Of a stretch of 64,000 nucleotides of DNA, positions 1-8,671 are shown piece after piece. The stretch lies in NCBI GenBank assembly GCA_016214895.1, contig JACRMR010000020.1:353812-417811 (forward strand). Direction: 5' to 3'. The stretch comes from a candidate division KSB1 bacterium (GTDB lineage: Bacteria > Electryoneota > RPQS01). Numbering within the stretch: position 1 is the first letter of the stretch; each line of letters opens with the position of its first letter. Below the pieces are notes generated by a model, which made no database searches, was not told where the DNA came from, and saw nothing but the letters and a program-made list of their open reading frames with translations. The position numbers were made by a program, and so were the translations under genes.

Positions 1-204
1 GGTGTAAGCTTCGAGCAGCGTGGCGCGCTCGCCGTCGATGCTCAGAAACGATTCGTGCGTCCAGCCGCTGCGGCCATCGGCGGCGGTGGTCCAGATCCAG
101 CCGGGGTATTCGTCGTCACGCTGACCGAGCCTGAACACGTCGCCGCGAACGCTGCTGATCGGGTTCTTGTACTGCGGGGAATAGGAAGTGAGGGCGGTGG
201 GCAT
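1..204 (-). CDS. SH3-like domain protein, 5' part only
   Basis: The reading frame starts with ATG at 204 and runs open through the left edge, giving the first 68 residues. The protein begins MPTALTSYSPQYKNPI and continues with a stretch holding GDVFRLGQRDDEYPGW and GWTHESFL. This pattern of a Gly-Asp-x-Val strand, a Trp-x-Trp pair and a Gly-Trp near the end is that of the bacterial variant SH3 fold in small ligand-binding proteins. What it binds is unknown. It is divergent from nothing: the next gene to the right (the symporter) is also on the minus strand, 126 bp upstream, separated by a C-rich hairpin repeat, so it may have its own promoter. No strong ribosome site is seen before the ATG. 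Confidence 0.6.
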   Translation of the reverse strand, partial: MPTALTSYSPQYKNPISSVRGDVFRLGQRDDEYPGWIWTTAADGRSGWTHESFLSIDGERATLLEAYT

Positions 205-245
205 CGACGGAAAAGTATTAGAAATGAGATCTGAGAATGCCAAAT

Positions 246-287
246 TCCCCCCCCTGCCCCCCCGCTGAAGCGGAGGGGGTGGAAGAG
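246..287. repeat. C-rich hairpin repeat, copy A
   Basis: A C-tract is followed by a hairpin CCGCT-GA-AGCGG (262-273) and a matching G-run, so that the outer C and G runs can also pair. The core is the same as at 8514-8553, including the sequence CCCCTGCCCCCCCGCTGAAG. It lies between two minus-strand genes and could act as a transcription or mRNA-end structure, but is best described as a dispersed intergenic repeat. Confidence 0.7.
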
Positions 288-330
288 CGCGAAGCCAGGC
301 GACGCAGTCGGCCCCTACGAGTGGTGTACC

Positions 331-2070
331 TTACGTCGTCCTCAAGTATCCCTCTTTCAAGAGGCCGAAGGAGCCGATGGCGGCGAGGATGAAGTAGATG
401 ACGGCGGGCGTGGGGTCGAGTAGCAGCGCGTAGCCGCCGCCGAGCGTGAGGCCGAAGACGCAAAGCATGCCCCAGGCAAACCCGCGCAGGGGTTTGGCCA
501 CGGGCGCGGCGGCGGGGACGATGCGGCCATGTTCGCGGCCCCAGCGGCGGACGTTGGTCCAAAGGCCTACGGGTGCGGTGCGGCGATAGAACTCGGCGAG
601 CGTTTCCAGCGGCACGGGCTTGGTGAGCAGGGTGACCGTGATCCAGATCGCGGCGGAGCCGAAGGTGATGATGAGCAATTTCGCGCCGTAGCCGGACGTG
701 TAGATCAGCGGCAGGCCGAGCGTGATCACACTCGAGGCAATCATGGCGGAGATTTCGGTCCACGCATTGACACGCCACCAGAACCAGCGGAGAATATAGA
801 CGGGGCCGGTGCCCGCGCCGAAGGCGATCACGAATTTGAAGGCATCGGTGACGGACTCGGTGAAGTAGGCGGCGAGTCCGGCGGCGATCAGCACGATCGT
901 GGTGGCGACTTTGCTGGAGAAGATGTAGTGCTTGTCGGTGCGACCCGGCGCGAGATGCACCTTGTAAACATCGCTGACGAGGTAGCTCGCGCCCCAGTTC
1001 AACTGTGTGGAAATCGTACTCATGAACGCGGCCAGCAGCGAAGCCACCAGCAGGCCCTTGAGACCGGAAGGCAGAATCTCCATCATGAGCTTGGGATAGG
1101 CCATCTCGGGATCAGCGATGGTCGGATAGATCAGCAGTGAGGCGAGCGCGGTGAGAATCCACGGCCAGCTGCGGCCCGCGACATTGGTGAAGCTGTACCA
1201 GAGCGTGGCGAGCAGCGCGTGCTGTTCGTTCTTGCAGGAGTTCTGCTTTTGAATCACCTTGCCGCCGCCGTCGGAATTGACATTGGCCCACCAGGTGACG
1301 CCGATGTAGGTCACGAAGCCGACGAACGCGGGCTGCCAGAACGAGGCGGAGAAGAAATCGCCGGGACCGGGCTGCGGCGCCATGGCGAGGACGTCGGGCT
1401 TGAGCATCGTGGACTCGATGCCGGTTTTGAGGGCCGCGAGACCGCCGACTTCTTCGACCGCGTACCAGGCGAAAATAATGGCGCCGCCCTGCATGATGAC
1501 ATATTGGACGAGATCGGTGAGCGCGACGCCCCACTGACCGGAGAGCAGCGTGTAGAAATAGGCGAGGCCGGTGAAGATGACGATGGCGTCAATCTTCTCC
1601 AAACCGACGGCCTGATGCATGATCTTGTACATCGCGAGGATCACCCAGCCCATGGCGATCACGTTGATCGGCAGCGCGAGCCACAGCGCGCGGAAGACCC
1701 TGAGGGTCTGCGACGCTTTTCCTGCTCCGTAACGCAGTGTTGTGAGTTCGACGTCGGTCAGAACTTTCGCGCGGCGCCAGAGTGGAGCGAGAAAGAAAGT
1801 GGCGAACAGCGAGCCGATGCCGAAGCACCACCACTGCCAGTTTTCATAGATTCCGGCGGTGCGCACGAGCTTGGTCACGTAGAGCGGCGTATCGCACGAA
1901 AACGAGGTCGCGACCATCGTCGTTCCGGCAATCCACCACGGCAGCGCGCGACCGGCGAGAAAGTACTCTTCCGTCGATTGGTGCGCGCGTTTGGTCATCA
2001 GCAGTCCGACGACGAGGCTGAGGACGTTGTAGACGATGATGATGGACCAGTCGAGGGAGGAGAGACTCAT
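331..2070 (-). CDS. sodium:solute symporter (SSS family)
   Basis: A 579-residue inner-membrane protein with about 13-14 hydrophobic segments, the usual size for the SSS (SLC5-like) family, which couples Na+ entry to uptake of sugars, amino acids or other small solutes. The N-terminal helix leads into EEYFLAGRALPWW, the family's typical first loop, and the stretch FMSTISTQLNWGASYLVSDVYK at about residues 350-370 matches the TM8 region whose Ser/Thr residues form the Na2 site. The substrate cannot be read from sequence. The ATG at 2070 is preceded by an array of TGAAAC heptamers rather than a Shine-Dalgarno site. It is not in an operon with any recognisable catabolic gene. A second, distinct SSS protein lies at 37313-39250. 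Confidence 0.85.
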   Translation of the reverse strand: MSLSSLDWSIIIVYNVLSLVVGLLMTKRAHQSTEEYFLAGRALPWWIAGTTMVATSFSCDTPLYVTKLVRTAGIYENWQWWCFGIGSLFATFFLAPLWRRAKVLTDVELTTLRYGAGKASQTLRVFRALWLALPINVIAMGWVILAMYKIMHQAVGLEKIDAIVIFTGLAYFYTLLSGQWGVALTDLVQYVIMQGGAIIFAWYAVEEVGGLAALKTGIESTMLKPDVLAMAPQPGPGDFFSASFWQPAFVGFVTYIGVTWWANVNSDGGGKVIQKQNSCKNEQHALLATLWYSFTNVAGRSWPWILTALASLLIYPTIADPEMAYPKLMMEILPSGLKGLLVASLLAAFMSTISTQLNWGASYLVSDVYKVHLAPGRTDKHYIFSSKVATTIVLIAAGLAAYFTESVTDAFKFVIAFGAGTGPVYILRWFWWRVNAWTEISAMIASSVITLGLPLIYTSGYGAKLLIITFGSAAIWITVTLLTKPVPLETLAEFYRRTAPVGLWTNVRRWGREHGRIVPAAAPVAKPLRGFAWGMLCVFGLTLGGGYALLLDPTPAVIYFILAAIGSFGLLKEGYLRTT

Positions 2071-2079
2071 TTAGAAAAC

Positions 2080-2107
2080 TTGAAACTTGAAATTTGAAAT
2101 GTGAAAG
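2080..2107 (+). repeat. TGAAAC heptamer array, four units
   Basis: Four phased 7-base units read TTGAAAC, TTGAAAT, TTGAAAT, GTGAAAG. The array sits within 10 bp of the symporter start codon, where a ribosome site would be expected on the minus strand. Confidence 0.7.
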
Positions 2108-2153
2108 AAGAGAGAGGAGCGGGGCACGTCAGCGGCACAGGATGTTGCTTTCC

Positions 2154-2193
2154 GATTCCGGCCGGGTTGCGGCAGACCTTAACCCGGCTCGGC
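2154..2193. repeat. GCCGGGTT/AACCCGGC hairpin repeat, copy 1
   Basis: GATTCCG leads into GCCGGGTT (2161-2168), a 12-nt loop, AACCCGGC (2181-2188) and TCGGCG. The arms pair perfectly over 8 bp. Two further copies with the same flanks lie at 11897 and 18273. Confidence 0.75.
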
Positions 2194-2363
2194 GGTTCGC
2201 GTTCTTGTGGAGCGTTATTCCGAATGCATGTCCATGCGGCGCTACGGCGGAGGGGGCGGCCCGCGTGTTTTCGGGTTGGCACGGCGAGATTCCGGCAGGG
2301 ACGCAGTCAATGCTCGGCGGAGCAGAGCGAGCGCCCGCAGTGCGCGGCTGCGAAGCGGAGCAC

Positions 2364-2391
2364 GTTTCAAGTTTGAAGTTTCAAGTTTGGA
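2364..2391 (-). repeat. TGAAAC heptamer array, inverted copy
   Basis: On the plus strand the units read GTTTCAA, GTTTGAA, GTTTCAA, GTTTGGA. This is the reverse complement of the arrays at 2080, 3714 and 22983. Confidence 0.65.
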
Positions 2392-2451
2392 CGTGTCCGT
2401 TAGCCTTAGTAAAGATAGACATTTCGCTGTAAGAGGCAAGGGATCGGCACC

Positions 2452-2480
2452 TTGCATTTCGAGTGGGAAAGTCGTACATT
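2452..2480 (+). promoter_or_regulatory. promoter candidate for the class V aminotransferase
   Basis: TTGCAT (2452-2457), a 17-base spacer and TACATT (2475-2480). The spacing and the TAnnTT form of the -10 box match the other promoter candidates in this window. It would give a leader of roughly 75 nt. Confidence 0.4.
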
Positions 2481-2561
2481 TATGGTTGGGGTTAGGGGGG
2501 GTTGCGTGAAAATTCACAAGGCGCGGCAAGCGCTGAAAATACAGGACATTACGAGGCATCC

Positions 2562-3650
2562 ATGCACGACAAGTTGTTTATTCCGGGGCCGGTTGAAGTA
2601 CGGCCCGAACTGCTTCAGGAACTCGCCCGTCCGCAGGTCGGCCACCGTACGCAGGCGTACCGCGACGTTCATCAGGCAGCGGTCGAGATGACCAAGAAGA
2701 TTCTCTACACGGAACAGGAAGTGCTGCTGTTTTCCTGTTCGGCGACGGGGGTGATGGAAGGATCGGTGCGGAATCTGGTGCAGAAGAAGGTGCTGCACGG
2801 AGTCAACGGCGCGTTTTCGCAGCGTTGGTACAATATCTCCTCCAAGTACAACGGGCTGCCGGCGGACAAGATTGAAGTCCCGTGGGGACAGGCGATCAAG
2901 CCGGAAATGGTCGATGCCAAGCTGCGCACCGGCGAGTTCGACTGTTTTTGTCTGGTGTTCAACGAGACCTCGACGGGCGTGCGGGCGCCGATCGAAGCGA
3001 TTGCCGAGTTGATGAAGAAGTACCCCGACGTGATGTTCTGTGTAGATGCGGTGTCGGCGATGTGCGGCGACAAGATCGAATGCGACAAGCTCGGACTCGA
3101 TGTGTGTCTGGCCGGGACGCAGAAATGCTGGGGGCTGCCGGCGGGGTTGTGCGTGACGATGATCTCGAACAAAGCGATGAAGCGCGCGGAGACGGCGAAA
3201 AATCCGGGCTACTATGTGAACTTCATCGATGCGAAGAAATATAACGACAAGCACGAAGTGCCGCATACTCCGGCGGTGCCGCTGATCTTCGGCTTGCGCG
3301 CGCAGGCGGACTACATCCTGAACAAGGAGGGTCTGGAAAATCGCTGGAACCGGCATAAGGAGCTGGCGAAGCTGGTGCGCGGCTGGGCGGTGGAACGTGG
3401 CTTTGAGATGTTCCCGGAAAAGGGCTATGAGTCGGTGACGCTCTCGACGATCACGAACACGCGGGGGATCAGTATCTCGCAGCTCAACAAGGATTTGTCG
3501 AAGACGCATCATGCGATCATCTCCAACGGCTACGGCGATTTGAAAGAGAAGACGTTCCGCATCGCACACATGGCCGACTGGCAAGTGAAAGACATCAAGG
3601 AGTTGCTGGGTTGGCTGGACGAACTGATCGCGGTGCCGGCGACGGCATAG
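2562..3650 (+). CDS. class V pyridoxal-phosphate aminotransferase
   Basis: A 362-residue cytoplasmic enzyme of the serine-pyruvate/alanine-glyoxylate/phosphoserine group of fold-type I aminotransferases. It opens with LFIPGPVEVRPEL and GHRTQAYRD, typical of the group. The cofactor-binding Asp is in VDAVSA (about residue 162) and the Schiff-base lysine is K188 in GTQKCWGLPAGL. ATG 2562 is chosen over the upstream TTG at 2502 because GAGG lies 6 bases before it and the family begins at this point. A hairpin terminator follows directly. The exact amino donor and acceptor cannot be assigned. Given a 3-phosphoglycerate dehydrogenase gene 7 kb downstream, a role as the phosphoserine aminotransferase is a reasonable inference, since no SerC-type gene is seen. 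Confidence 0.88.
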   Translation: MHDKLFIPGPVEVRPELLQELARPQVGHRTQAYRDVHQAAVEMTKKILYTEQEVLLFSCSATGVMEGSVRNLVQKKVLHGVNGAFSQRWYNISSKYNGLPADKIEVPWGQAIKPEMVDAKLRTGEFDCFCLVFNETSTGVRAPIEAIAELMKKYPDVMFCVDAVSAMCGDKIECDKLGLDVCLAGTQKCWGLPAGLCVTMISNKAMKRAETAKNPGYYVNFIDAKKYNDKHEVPHTPAVPLIFGLRAQADYILNKEGLENRWNRHKELAKLVRGWAVERGFEMFPEKGYESVTLSTITNTRGISISQLNKDLSKTHHAIISNGYGDLKEKTFRIAHMADWQVKDIKELLGWLDELIAVPATA

Positions 3651-3666
3651 AACCGGGCTGAAGACG

Positions 3667-3700
3667 GAGGGACGAGGGCTGAGAACCTTGTCCCTCTTTT
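3667..3700 (+). terminator. intrinsic terminator after the aminotransferase
   Basis: GAGGGAC (3667-3673) pairs with GTCCCTC (3690-3696), with an inner AGG/CCT pairing, followed by TTTTG. It starts 17 bases after the stop codon. Confidence 0.75.
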
Positions 3701-3713
3701 GTTTCAAGAAAAC

Positions 3714-3748
3714 CTGAAACGTGAAACGTGAAACTTGAAACTTGAAAG
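3714..3748 (+). repeat. TGAAAC heptamer array, five units
   Basis: Five consecutive units: CTGAAAC, GTGAAAC, GTGAAAC, TTGAAAC, TTGAAAG. This is the longest and cleanest array of the family in the window. Confidence 0.8.
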
Positions 3749-3763
3749 TCGATTCCGGAACTC

Positions 3764-3797
3764 GACCCCCCGGCCCCCCCACAAAGTGGAGGGAGAC
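3764..3797. repeat. C-rich hairpin repeat, variant
   Basis: A C-rich run, then CCAC-AAA-GTGG (3779-3789), then AGGGAG. The layout is the same as at 246 and 8514 but the stem sequence differs, with compensating changes. Confidence 0.55.
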
Positions 3798-3829
3798 CCG
3801 AGGGACGAAAGCACGAAACGGAGGTTGCA

Positions 3830-5314
3830 ATGATTTGCTTACTGGGCTTGTTGCTCCTTTCGAGTGTTTGTATTGCTCAGCCGGCGGAGGGGCCATGGAC
3901 GGTGGTGGTGGCGGCCACCGGCGAAGTCTTCACGGATTTGTGCATCGGCCCGGCGGGCCCGGACCGCAGCGTGATGTTCGTCGTACAGGATCGCGATACC
4001 ACCCTCGCGACCTGTCGCTTTGGGGTCTTTGACTGGATCCAGCACGGAATCTTGTCCGACAGTTTCCCGCCCGTTTGGTCGGCAGCGGGCCGGCGGCTGA
4101 CCATCGGCGATGGCCTTTCGCTGTCGCGCGATTCGTGGGCTGCTGTAGTGTATGAAGAGGATTATCGGTTCGCCAATAACGTCAAGCGCAACCGGACCCT
4201 CCTCATCAGCTCCCTCGCTGGCGCATGGAATGGCCGCGAGCTGGATACCGGAATCGTCCATCACTCCGGCGGTCCATTCGCTGGCGACCACTGGAATGAC
4301 GACTTCCGTTTGCTGAAGCGGATGGGCGCCTCCGGCACGTTTGTTTCGTGGCTGCAGCACGGTAACCATCCGTATTTCCCGGAGCCGCTGAACCTGATCG
4401 CGCTTCGTACGCTGGATGCTAACCTCAATCCGGTCGCTGAGCATCTGGCGGGAGACGACGCGGTGTATGGACCGCATTCGAGCTATCCCATCGTCATCCA
4501 TGCGGATTCGGTGGTGGTCCTCGGTACCATCCGTGTCGAGACCCAATCCGGCCTCTGCTGGTTTCCGCCCGAGCCCTACGGCGATCCGTGGCGAGTGACG
4601 ATGTGCGACGATGAATGGAGCGACTTTCAGATGACCCGCTCCGGCCGCTGGATCGCGCTCGAAACGGGCATGAGCGATGGTGTCGGTTCTGCTACTGAGA
4701 TCTCGCCAAGCGGCGCTTGCCTCACGCTCTCGGAGTTCTCCAACGTTGAAACCTGGTCTGAATCCGCCTGGAATCCCGACCTCGGCTGGGTTCTGGCGCG
4801 AAGCACCGACGGCTACATCGAGCTCATGCGCCTCGACACTTCGGGCAATCCGCACCTGTCCCGGGGACTTGTTTACGAAACGGACCTCCTGCATCGCATC
4901 TTCACCACGGATATCGCCATCGATGAGTTCGGTCAGATCGTCATCGCCTGGACGGAAGGGCTGGCCAACGATAGTGCCGCGGCCTCGCTATCGATCGCGC
5001 GCTGCTCGTGGAATACACCACTGACCGTTGGCAGACCGCTCTTCACACCGACGCCGGCATCGCTTTCGCTGTCGGCCTTTCCGAATCCGTTTAACAGCGA
5101 ATTGCGGATTGAGTACGAACTCGGTCAGGCGGAGCGCGTGCAGCTTGCGGTTTACAATACGGTGGGGCAGCGCGTGGATGTGCTTGCGGATGAACAGCTG
5201 GCGGCGGGGAAGCACGTGGTGAATTGGCGGCCGGGCGGCGCGACGGGGATTTACTTTGTGCAGTTGCGGGCGGGGGCGGACGTGCGGACGGTGAAGGTGA
5301 TGAGTCTCAAGTGA
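3830..5314 (+). CDS. secreted protein with C-terminal sorting domain (paralog 1)
   Basis: A 494-residue exported protein. Residues 1-16 or so (MICLLGLLLLSSVCIA) form a signal peptide cleaved before QPAEGPW. The middle part has no family I recognise; it holds many short beta-strand-like stretches. The last 85 residues begin LSAFPNPFNSELRIEYEL and end with VKVMSLK, the FlgD-Ig-like/type IX-type sorting domain that tethers or exports cargo at the outer membrane in FCB bacteria. GGAGG lies 6 bases before the ATG. The gene is the twin of the one at 7009-8481: the ribosome site, signal peptide and sorting domain are nearly the same while the middle has diverged. Function unknown. Confidence 0.85.
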   Translation: MICLLGLLLLSSVCIAQPAEGPWTVVVAATGEVFTDLCIGPAGPDRSVMFVVQDRDTTLATCRFGVFDWIQHGILSDSFPPVWSAAGRRLTIGDGLSLSRDSWAAVVYEEDYRFANNVKRNRTLLISSLAGAWNGRELDTGIVHHSGGPFAGDHWNDDFRLLKRMGASGTFVSWLQHGNHPYFPEPLNLIALRTLDANLNPVAEHLAGDDAVYGPHSSYPIVIHADSVVVLGTIRVETQSGLCWFPPEPYGDPWRVTMCDDEWSDFQMTRSGRWIALETGMSDGVGSATEISPSGACLTLSEFSNVETWSESAWNPDLGWVLARSTDGYIELMRLDTSGNPHLSRGLVYETDLLHRIFTTDIAIDEFGQIVIAWTEGLANDSAAASLSIARCSWNTPLTVGRPLFTPTPASLSLSAFPNPFNSELRIEYELGQAERVQLAVYNTVGQRVDVLADEQLAAGKHVVNWRPGGATGIYFVQLRAGADVRTVKVMSLK

Positions 5315-5342
5315 GCTGAGCGGAAATCCGAGTTCCGAACGG

Positions 5343-5369
5343 GGCACGTCCCGACTCAAGAGACGTGCC
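5343..5369. repeat. inverted repeat GGCACGTC...GACGTGCC
   Basis: A perfect 8-bp inverted repeat with an 11-nt loop, 29 bases after the stop codon of the secreted protein gene. No T-tract follows, so it is not a standard terminator. Confidence 0.5.
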
Positions 5370-5404
5370 GCCGCAAGAGAATAGAATTCCGACACCCCCC
5401 TATG

Positions 5405-5426
5405 ATCCCCCCTTGAAAGGGGGGAT
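5405..5426. repeat. ATCCCCCC/GGGGGGAT hairpin
   Basis: ATCCCCCC-TTGAAA-GGGGGGAT, a perfect 8-bp stem that extends inward by TT/AA. It belongs to the same C-rich/G-rich intergenic class as the copies at 246, 3764 and 8514. Confidence 0.6.
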
Positions 5427-5569
5427 GGGGCTCTGGACGAAAACGCCAAAACGCTTGAGCACAGGGGTGCTTTAGAACAGAGCGGGGCGCATATTTGTAT
5501 GGCGCTACGGGGAGTCCGGGCGCTTAGAATTCCGGCGGGGACACGGTTCCCGCTTGGCGAAAGTCGAAC

Positions 5570-6907
5570 ATGACACGCACGTTGATCGCACTGATTTTCG
5601 TCCTTCTGAGTGTCGGCGAGTCGCCGGCGGCGGAGCGGCAGGTGGCGTTCGACAGCGAGGGCAAGCTGCGCACGATTTCGGCCGAGCTTGCGCAGCAGTT
5701 GCGGATGTTTCGCGACGTGGCGGATTTCCGCGAGGCGCGGTTGTATGTCGAGCAGGACACGCTGTTCACGCTGGAGCTTCTGTCAGGCCCGGCGGACAGC
5801 GTGGAGCGCGAGCGGCGGCCGTTGACCGCTCTGGAAGTTGCGCAGTTGCGGCAGGAGATCGACGGGCGGATTCAGACGTCGGCGCCGGAGCTCTACCTCG
5901 ACCAGACGGGCCGCACGAAGCTGTTGTTGAACTCGACGGTGCTGGGGATCTTCGGCTACGGACCGGTGCTACCGTACATCCTCAGCATCGAGGACGGCGC
6001 GGCGGCGACGGGCCTCTATCTGCTGGCGGCGGGCGGGAGCTTTTTTGTGCCGTGGGCGGCGACGGAGCGCTCGAATGTGACGCGAGCTTCGGCCTCACTG
6101 GCGACGTATGGGCTCACGCGGGGCGCATTATTTACCTACCAATTGGCGTCGGTGTTTCGCGGCGATCAGACCGAGGACCGGGGAGTCGTCGGCCTGACTT
6201 TCGCCGGGGGTGTCGCCGCGGGATTCGGCGGTTTCGCGCTGGGCGCGAGGCGGAACATGACGGACGGACGCGCGGGGATGATCGGGACGGGCGGCGATTT
6301 CGGTGATGCGCTGGGGATGGGTATCGGCGCGCTGACGGACCGGGGCGAAGATGACGAAGAAGAATGGCGGAAGCTGGCGGGCTGGGGTCTGCTCGGTGCG
6401 GCTGGCGGTATGGTACTGGAAAACGGCCTCGCGCTGAAGTACCCGTACACGCGCGGCGATTCGTATGTGATTCGCGGCGCGGGGTATTTGGGGATCGGCA
6501 TTCCGCTGGCGATCATGGGGACGGCGGATGTGAATGACGAGGATGTTTTGCTGACTGGCGGGATTCTCGGCGGCGTGGCGGGTTTGGTAGCGGGACACGT
6601 GCTGGTGCGCGGGCAGTCGTACACCGTGGCGGCGGGGCAGCAGTCGATCATCGCGGGGCTGGCGGGTGGGCTGGCCGGGTTGGGCATTGGAACGATCATC
6701 AACAGCGGTCGAGACGACAATGCTCCGCTGTACCTGGGTACGATGCTGGGCGCGGTGGGCGGATATGGGATTGCGGTCTATCAGCATCGGCGCATCGCGA
6801 GTTTGCTTGGTGAGCGGGTTGATTTCGCGGCGGTTGAACCGACGATATTGACGGGAAGCGAGGGACATGCGGTAATCGGCGTGCATGTGCGAATATTGGG
6901 AAACTAA
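5570..6907 (+). CDS. Gly-rich envelope protein of unknown function
   Basis: 445 residues. A signal peptide (about 1-21, ending SPAAE) is followed by a polar region (about 22-115) and then by many Gly/Ala-rich hydrophobic segments such as GGILGGVAGLVAGHVLV and GLAGGLAGLGIGTII. Their spacing, with short acidic or Asn/Asp turns between them, could be small membrane helices or the strands of an outer-membrane barrel; the alternating small residues resemble glycine-zipper proteins. I do not recognise a family. The gene lies between the two copies of a duplicated secreted-protein gene and has no clear Shine-Dalgarno site before its ATG. No sorting domain is present at the C-terminus, which ends in a short hydrophobic strand (VHVRILGN). 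Confidence 0.75.
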   Translation: MTRTLIALIFVLLSVGESPAAERQVAFDSEGKLRTISAELAQQLRMFRDVADFREARLYVEQDTLFTLELLSGPADSVERERRPLTALEVAQLRQEIDGRIQTSAPELYLDQTGRTKLLLNSTVLGIFGYGPVLPYILSIEDGAAATGLYLLAAGGSFFVPWAATERSNVTRASASLATYGLTRGALFTYQLASVFRGDQTEDRGVVGLTFAGGVAAGFGGFALGARRNMTDGRAGMIGTGGDFGDALGMGIGALTDRGEDDEEEWRKLAGWGLLGAAGGMVLENGLALKYPYTRGDSYVIRGAGYLGIGIPLAIMGTADVNDEDVLLTGGILGGVAGLVAGHVLVRGQSYTVAAGQQSIIAGLAGGLAGLGIGTIINSGRDDNAPLYLGTMLGAVGGYGIAVYQHRRIASLLGERVDFAAVEPTILTGSEGHAVIGVHVRILGN

Positions 6908-7008
6908 GATTGCGGATGTCAATTCCGGGTTATTGGGGGAGATCCGACTCCCCGATACCGGCCATGCGGGGACGCACGGCTCGGCGAAAACACAAGCAGG
7001 AGGTTGCC

Positions 7009-8481
7009 ATGATTTGCTTACTGGGTTTGTTACTCCTTTCGACGATTTGTGTGGCGCAGCCTGTAGAAGGGCCGTGGGTGGTGATGGAGGTGGATACGAC
7101 GGAATCTATTGGCTGGCCGCGCGCGGCGATGGTGGACCATTCGACAGTGCGTTTGTTCTGGGTGCACCTCCCGGGGCAGGGAAGCGAGGTCCGCACGCAG
7201 CTCTATGACTTGGCGATGCGCGAGCTCGTCGGGACGTTCGAAGTCGTGCGGACGGATTCGCTCGCCCAGAAGATTCACGATTGCGTGGCGGAAGGCACGG
7301 ATCGATGGGCGGTGACGGTCTCGAATCAGCCCACCGTTCACTCCACGCGGCTCCTCTGTATCATCGGACGCGCCGGCGGCATACTGTCACAGCAAATCGA
7401 CAGCAGCCATGAATCGCAGGTGCCGTGGCTATCGAGCTACGGGTATTTCCTTCCGCACATCGCGCCGCGCCTGGGCGGTGGTTGGCTGATGTCGTGGATC
7501 CATTACACATGTGGCGGTCCGTACGGCGAATGCAGCAACGAGGTTTATCTGAGCGCAATGGGCGATTCGATCGAGTATCGAAGACAGGTGCTACCGCCCG
7601 AGTACCAGTTGTTCGGACCGGAGGATTGCATACCTTACTCTCGCACGACGGACACGAGCTGGGTCTTTATACCCATCATCAGCCACTTTGTCGAGACCAC
7701 GGCCTTGTTGCGATCATATCCTGCGGCTGACAGCACGGTATTGGACACGGTCTGCACGTTTGACTGCCCGATTGCCTGGTTCTCCGCCGCTTCGGGATTC
7801 GGAGTGATGCACGATGGCCAGATGATGTTGTACTCCGACGGCCACGGCTCCGGCAATGTGCTTTATCGATTGGACACGGAGCGGAATTGCGATCTCCTGG
7901 CGGACTTGAACCACCCCGAGGCTCCTCATCGCGCTATCCTCCAACCGTCATTCGGGTTCGTCGGCAGCTGGACTCGTCCGTCATACGTGGAACTCGCACG
8001 CTTGAGTCCGTATGGCGACAGTCGGGCGCCGGGCGTGTTCTATTGGCGCGATTCCGTTCATGTGATCACGGAATCAGATCCGGTGGTATTGAACGACGGG
8101 CGGATCTTCGTAGTGTGGACCGAGCGGGAAGAAACGCACGAGAATTCGACGCGGTTGTTGATCGCGGGAATCAATTGGGACACGCCGCTCTCCGCGGGCG
8201 CGAGTCGTCCGGTTCCGGTTCCGGTATCACCGAGATTGTCTGCTTACCCCAATCCTTTCAACAGCGAACCGCGGATTGAGTATGAACTCGCTCACGCGGC
8301 GGAGGTGGAATTAGAGGTGCACAATACGGTTGGGCAGCGTGTAGCCACGTTGGTGGATGGTCGGGTTGACGCGGGGCGGCGGGCGGTGACGTGGACGCCT
8401 ACCGTGGCGACAGGCATCTATTTTGTGATGCTACGGAGCGGTGGAAGCATGGAAACGCGGAAAGTGTTATATTTGAGATAA
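7009..8481 (+). CDS. secreted protein with C-terminal sorting domain (paralog 2)
   Basis: 490 residues, starting at ATG 7009 (GGAGG 6 bases upstream) rather than at an earlier in-frame start, because the signal peptide MICLLGLLLLSTICVA begins there, exactly as in the twin gene at 3830. The centre has no recognised domain. The C-terminal sorting domain starts LSAYPNPFNSEPRIEYEL and carries VHNTVGQRVATL, the same blocks as in paralog 1. Both proteins also share GPW just after the cleavage site. The central region shows aromatic and Asp/Gly-rich repeats that would suit a beta-propeller, but this is only a guess. It is probably exported to the cell surface. Substrate or partner unknown. Confidence 0.85.
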   Translation: MICLLGLLLLSTICVAQPVEGPWVVMEVDTTESIGWPRAAMVDHSTVRLFWVHLPGQGSEVRTQLYDLAMRELVGTFEVVRTDSLAQKIHDCVAEGTDRWAVTVSNQPTVHSTRLLCIIGRAGGILSQQIDSSHESQVPWLSSYGYFLPHIAPRLGGGWLMSWIHYTCGGPYGECSNEVYLSAMGDSIEYRRQVLPPEYQLFGPEDCIPYSRTTDTSWVFIPIISHFVETTALLRSYPAADSTVLDTVCTFDCPIAWFSAASGFGVMHDGQMMLYSDGHGSGNVLYRLDTERNCDLLADLNHPEAPHRAILQPSFGFVGSWTRPSYVELARLSPYGDSRAPGVFYWRDSVHVITESDPVVLNDGRIFVVWTEREETHENSTRLLIAGINWDTPLSAGASRPVPVPVSPRLSAYPNPFNSEPRIEYELAHAAEVELEVHNTVGQRVATLVDGRVDAGRRAVTWTPTVATGIYFVMLRSGGSMETRKVLYLR

Positions 8482-8513
8482 CCGCTGAGAGACTGAAACG
8501 CTGAAATGCCGAT

Positions 8514-8553
8514 TCCCTCCCCCCTGCCCCCCCGCTGAAGCGGAGGGGTGGAA
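8514..8553. repeat. C-rich hairpin repeat, copy B
   Basis: Same core as copy A at 246-287: a C-run, CCGCT-GA-AGCGG (8532-8543) and a G-run. It lies in the gap between the secreted protein gene and the TonB receptor gene. Confidence 0.7.
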
Positions 8554-8671
8554 GCGGCGGATTCCGGCAGGGCTTGGAGACCTCGCTCGGGGTTGGGCTG
8601 GCGGCACGGAGGTTGCGGCAGTTCTACAGGTTGAGTCGAAGATCGGATCAAAGAAGCGTGAGGAGCGACGG

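Larger units (their letters stand above)
2071..2561. other. 491-bp intergenic region rich in small repeats
   Basis: No convincing gene. It holds, from left to right, a forward TGAAAC heptamer array, a GCCGGGTT...AACCCGGC hairpin repeat, a GC-rich stretch with a 'GATTCCGGCAGGGAC' motif at 2288-2302, an inverted heptamer array and a promoter candidate for the aminotransferase gene. The two heptamer arrays face each other about 260 bp apart, so the segment between them is flanked by inverted repeats. Confidence 0.6.

Noticed and set aside
2071-2400. The segment between facing heptamer arrays as a MITE
   Set aside because: The arrays are short tandem repeats rather than long terminal inverted repeats, and no target-site duplication is visible.
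2514-3896. 460-codon minus-strand frame over the aminotransferase gene
   Set aside because: Antisense shadow; the plus-strand enzyme has all catalytic residues.
8486-8508. Further heptamer array (GACTGAAACGCTGAAATG)
   Set aside because: Only two imperfect units and out of 7-base phase, so not counted with the TGAAAC arrays.
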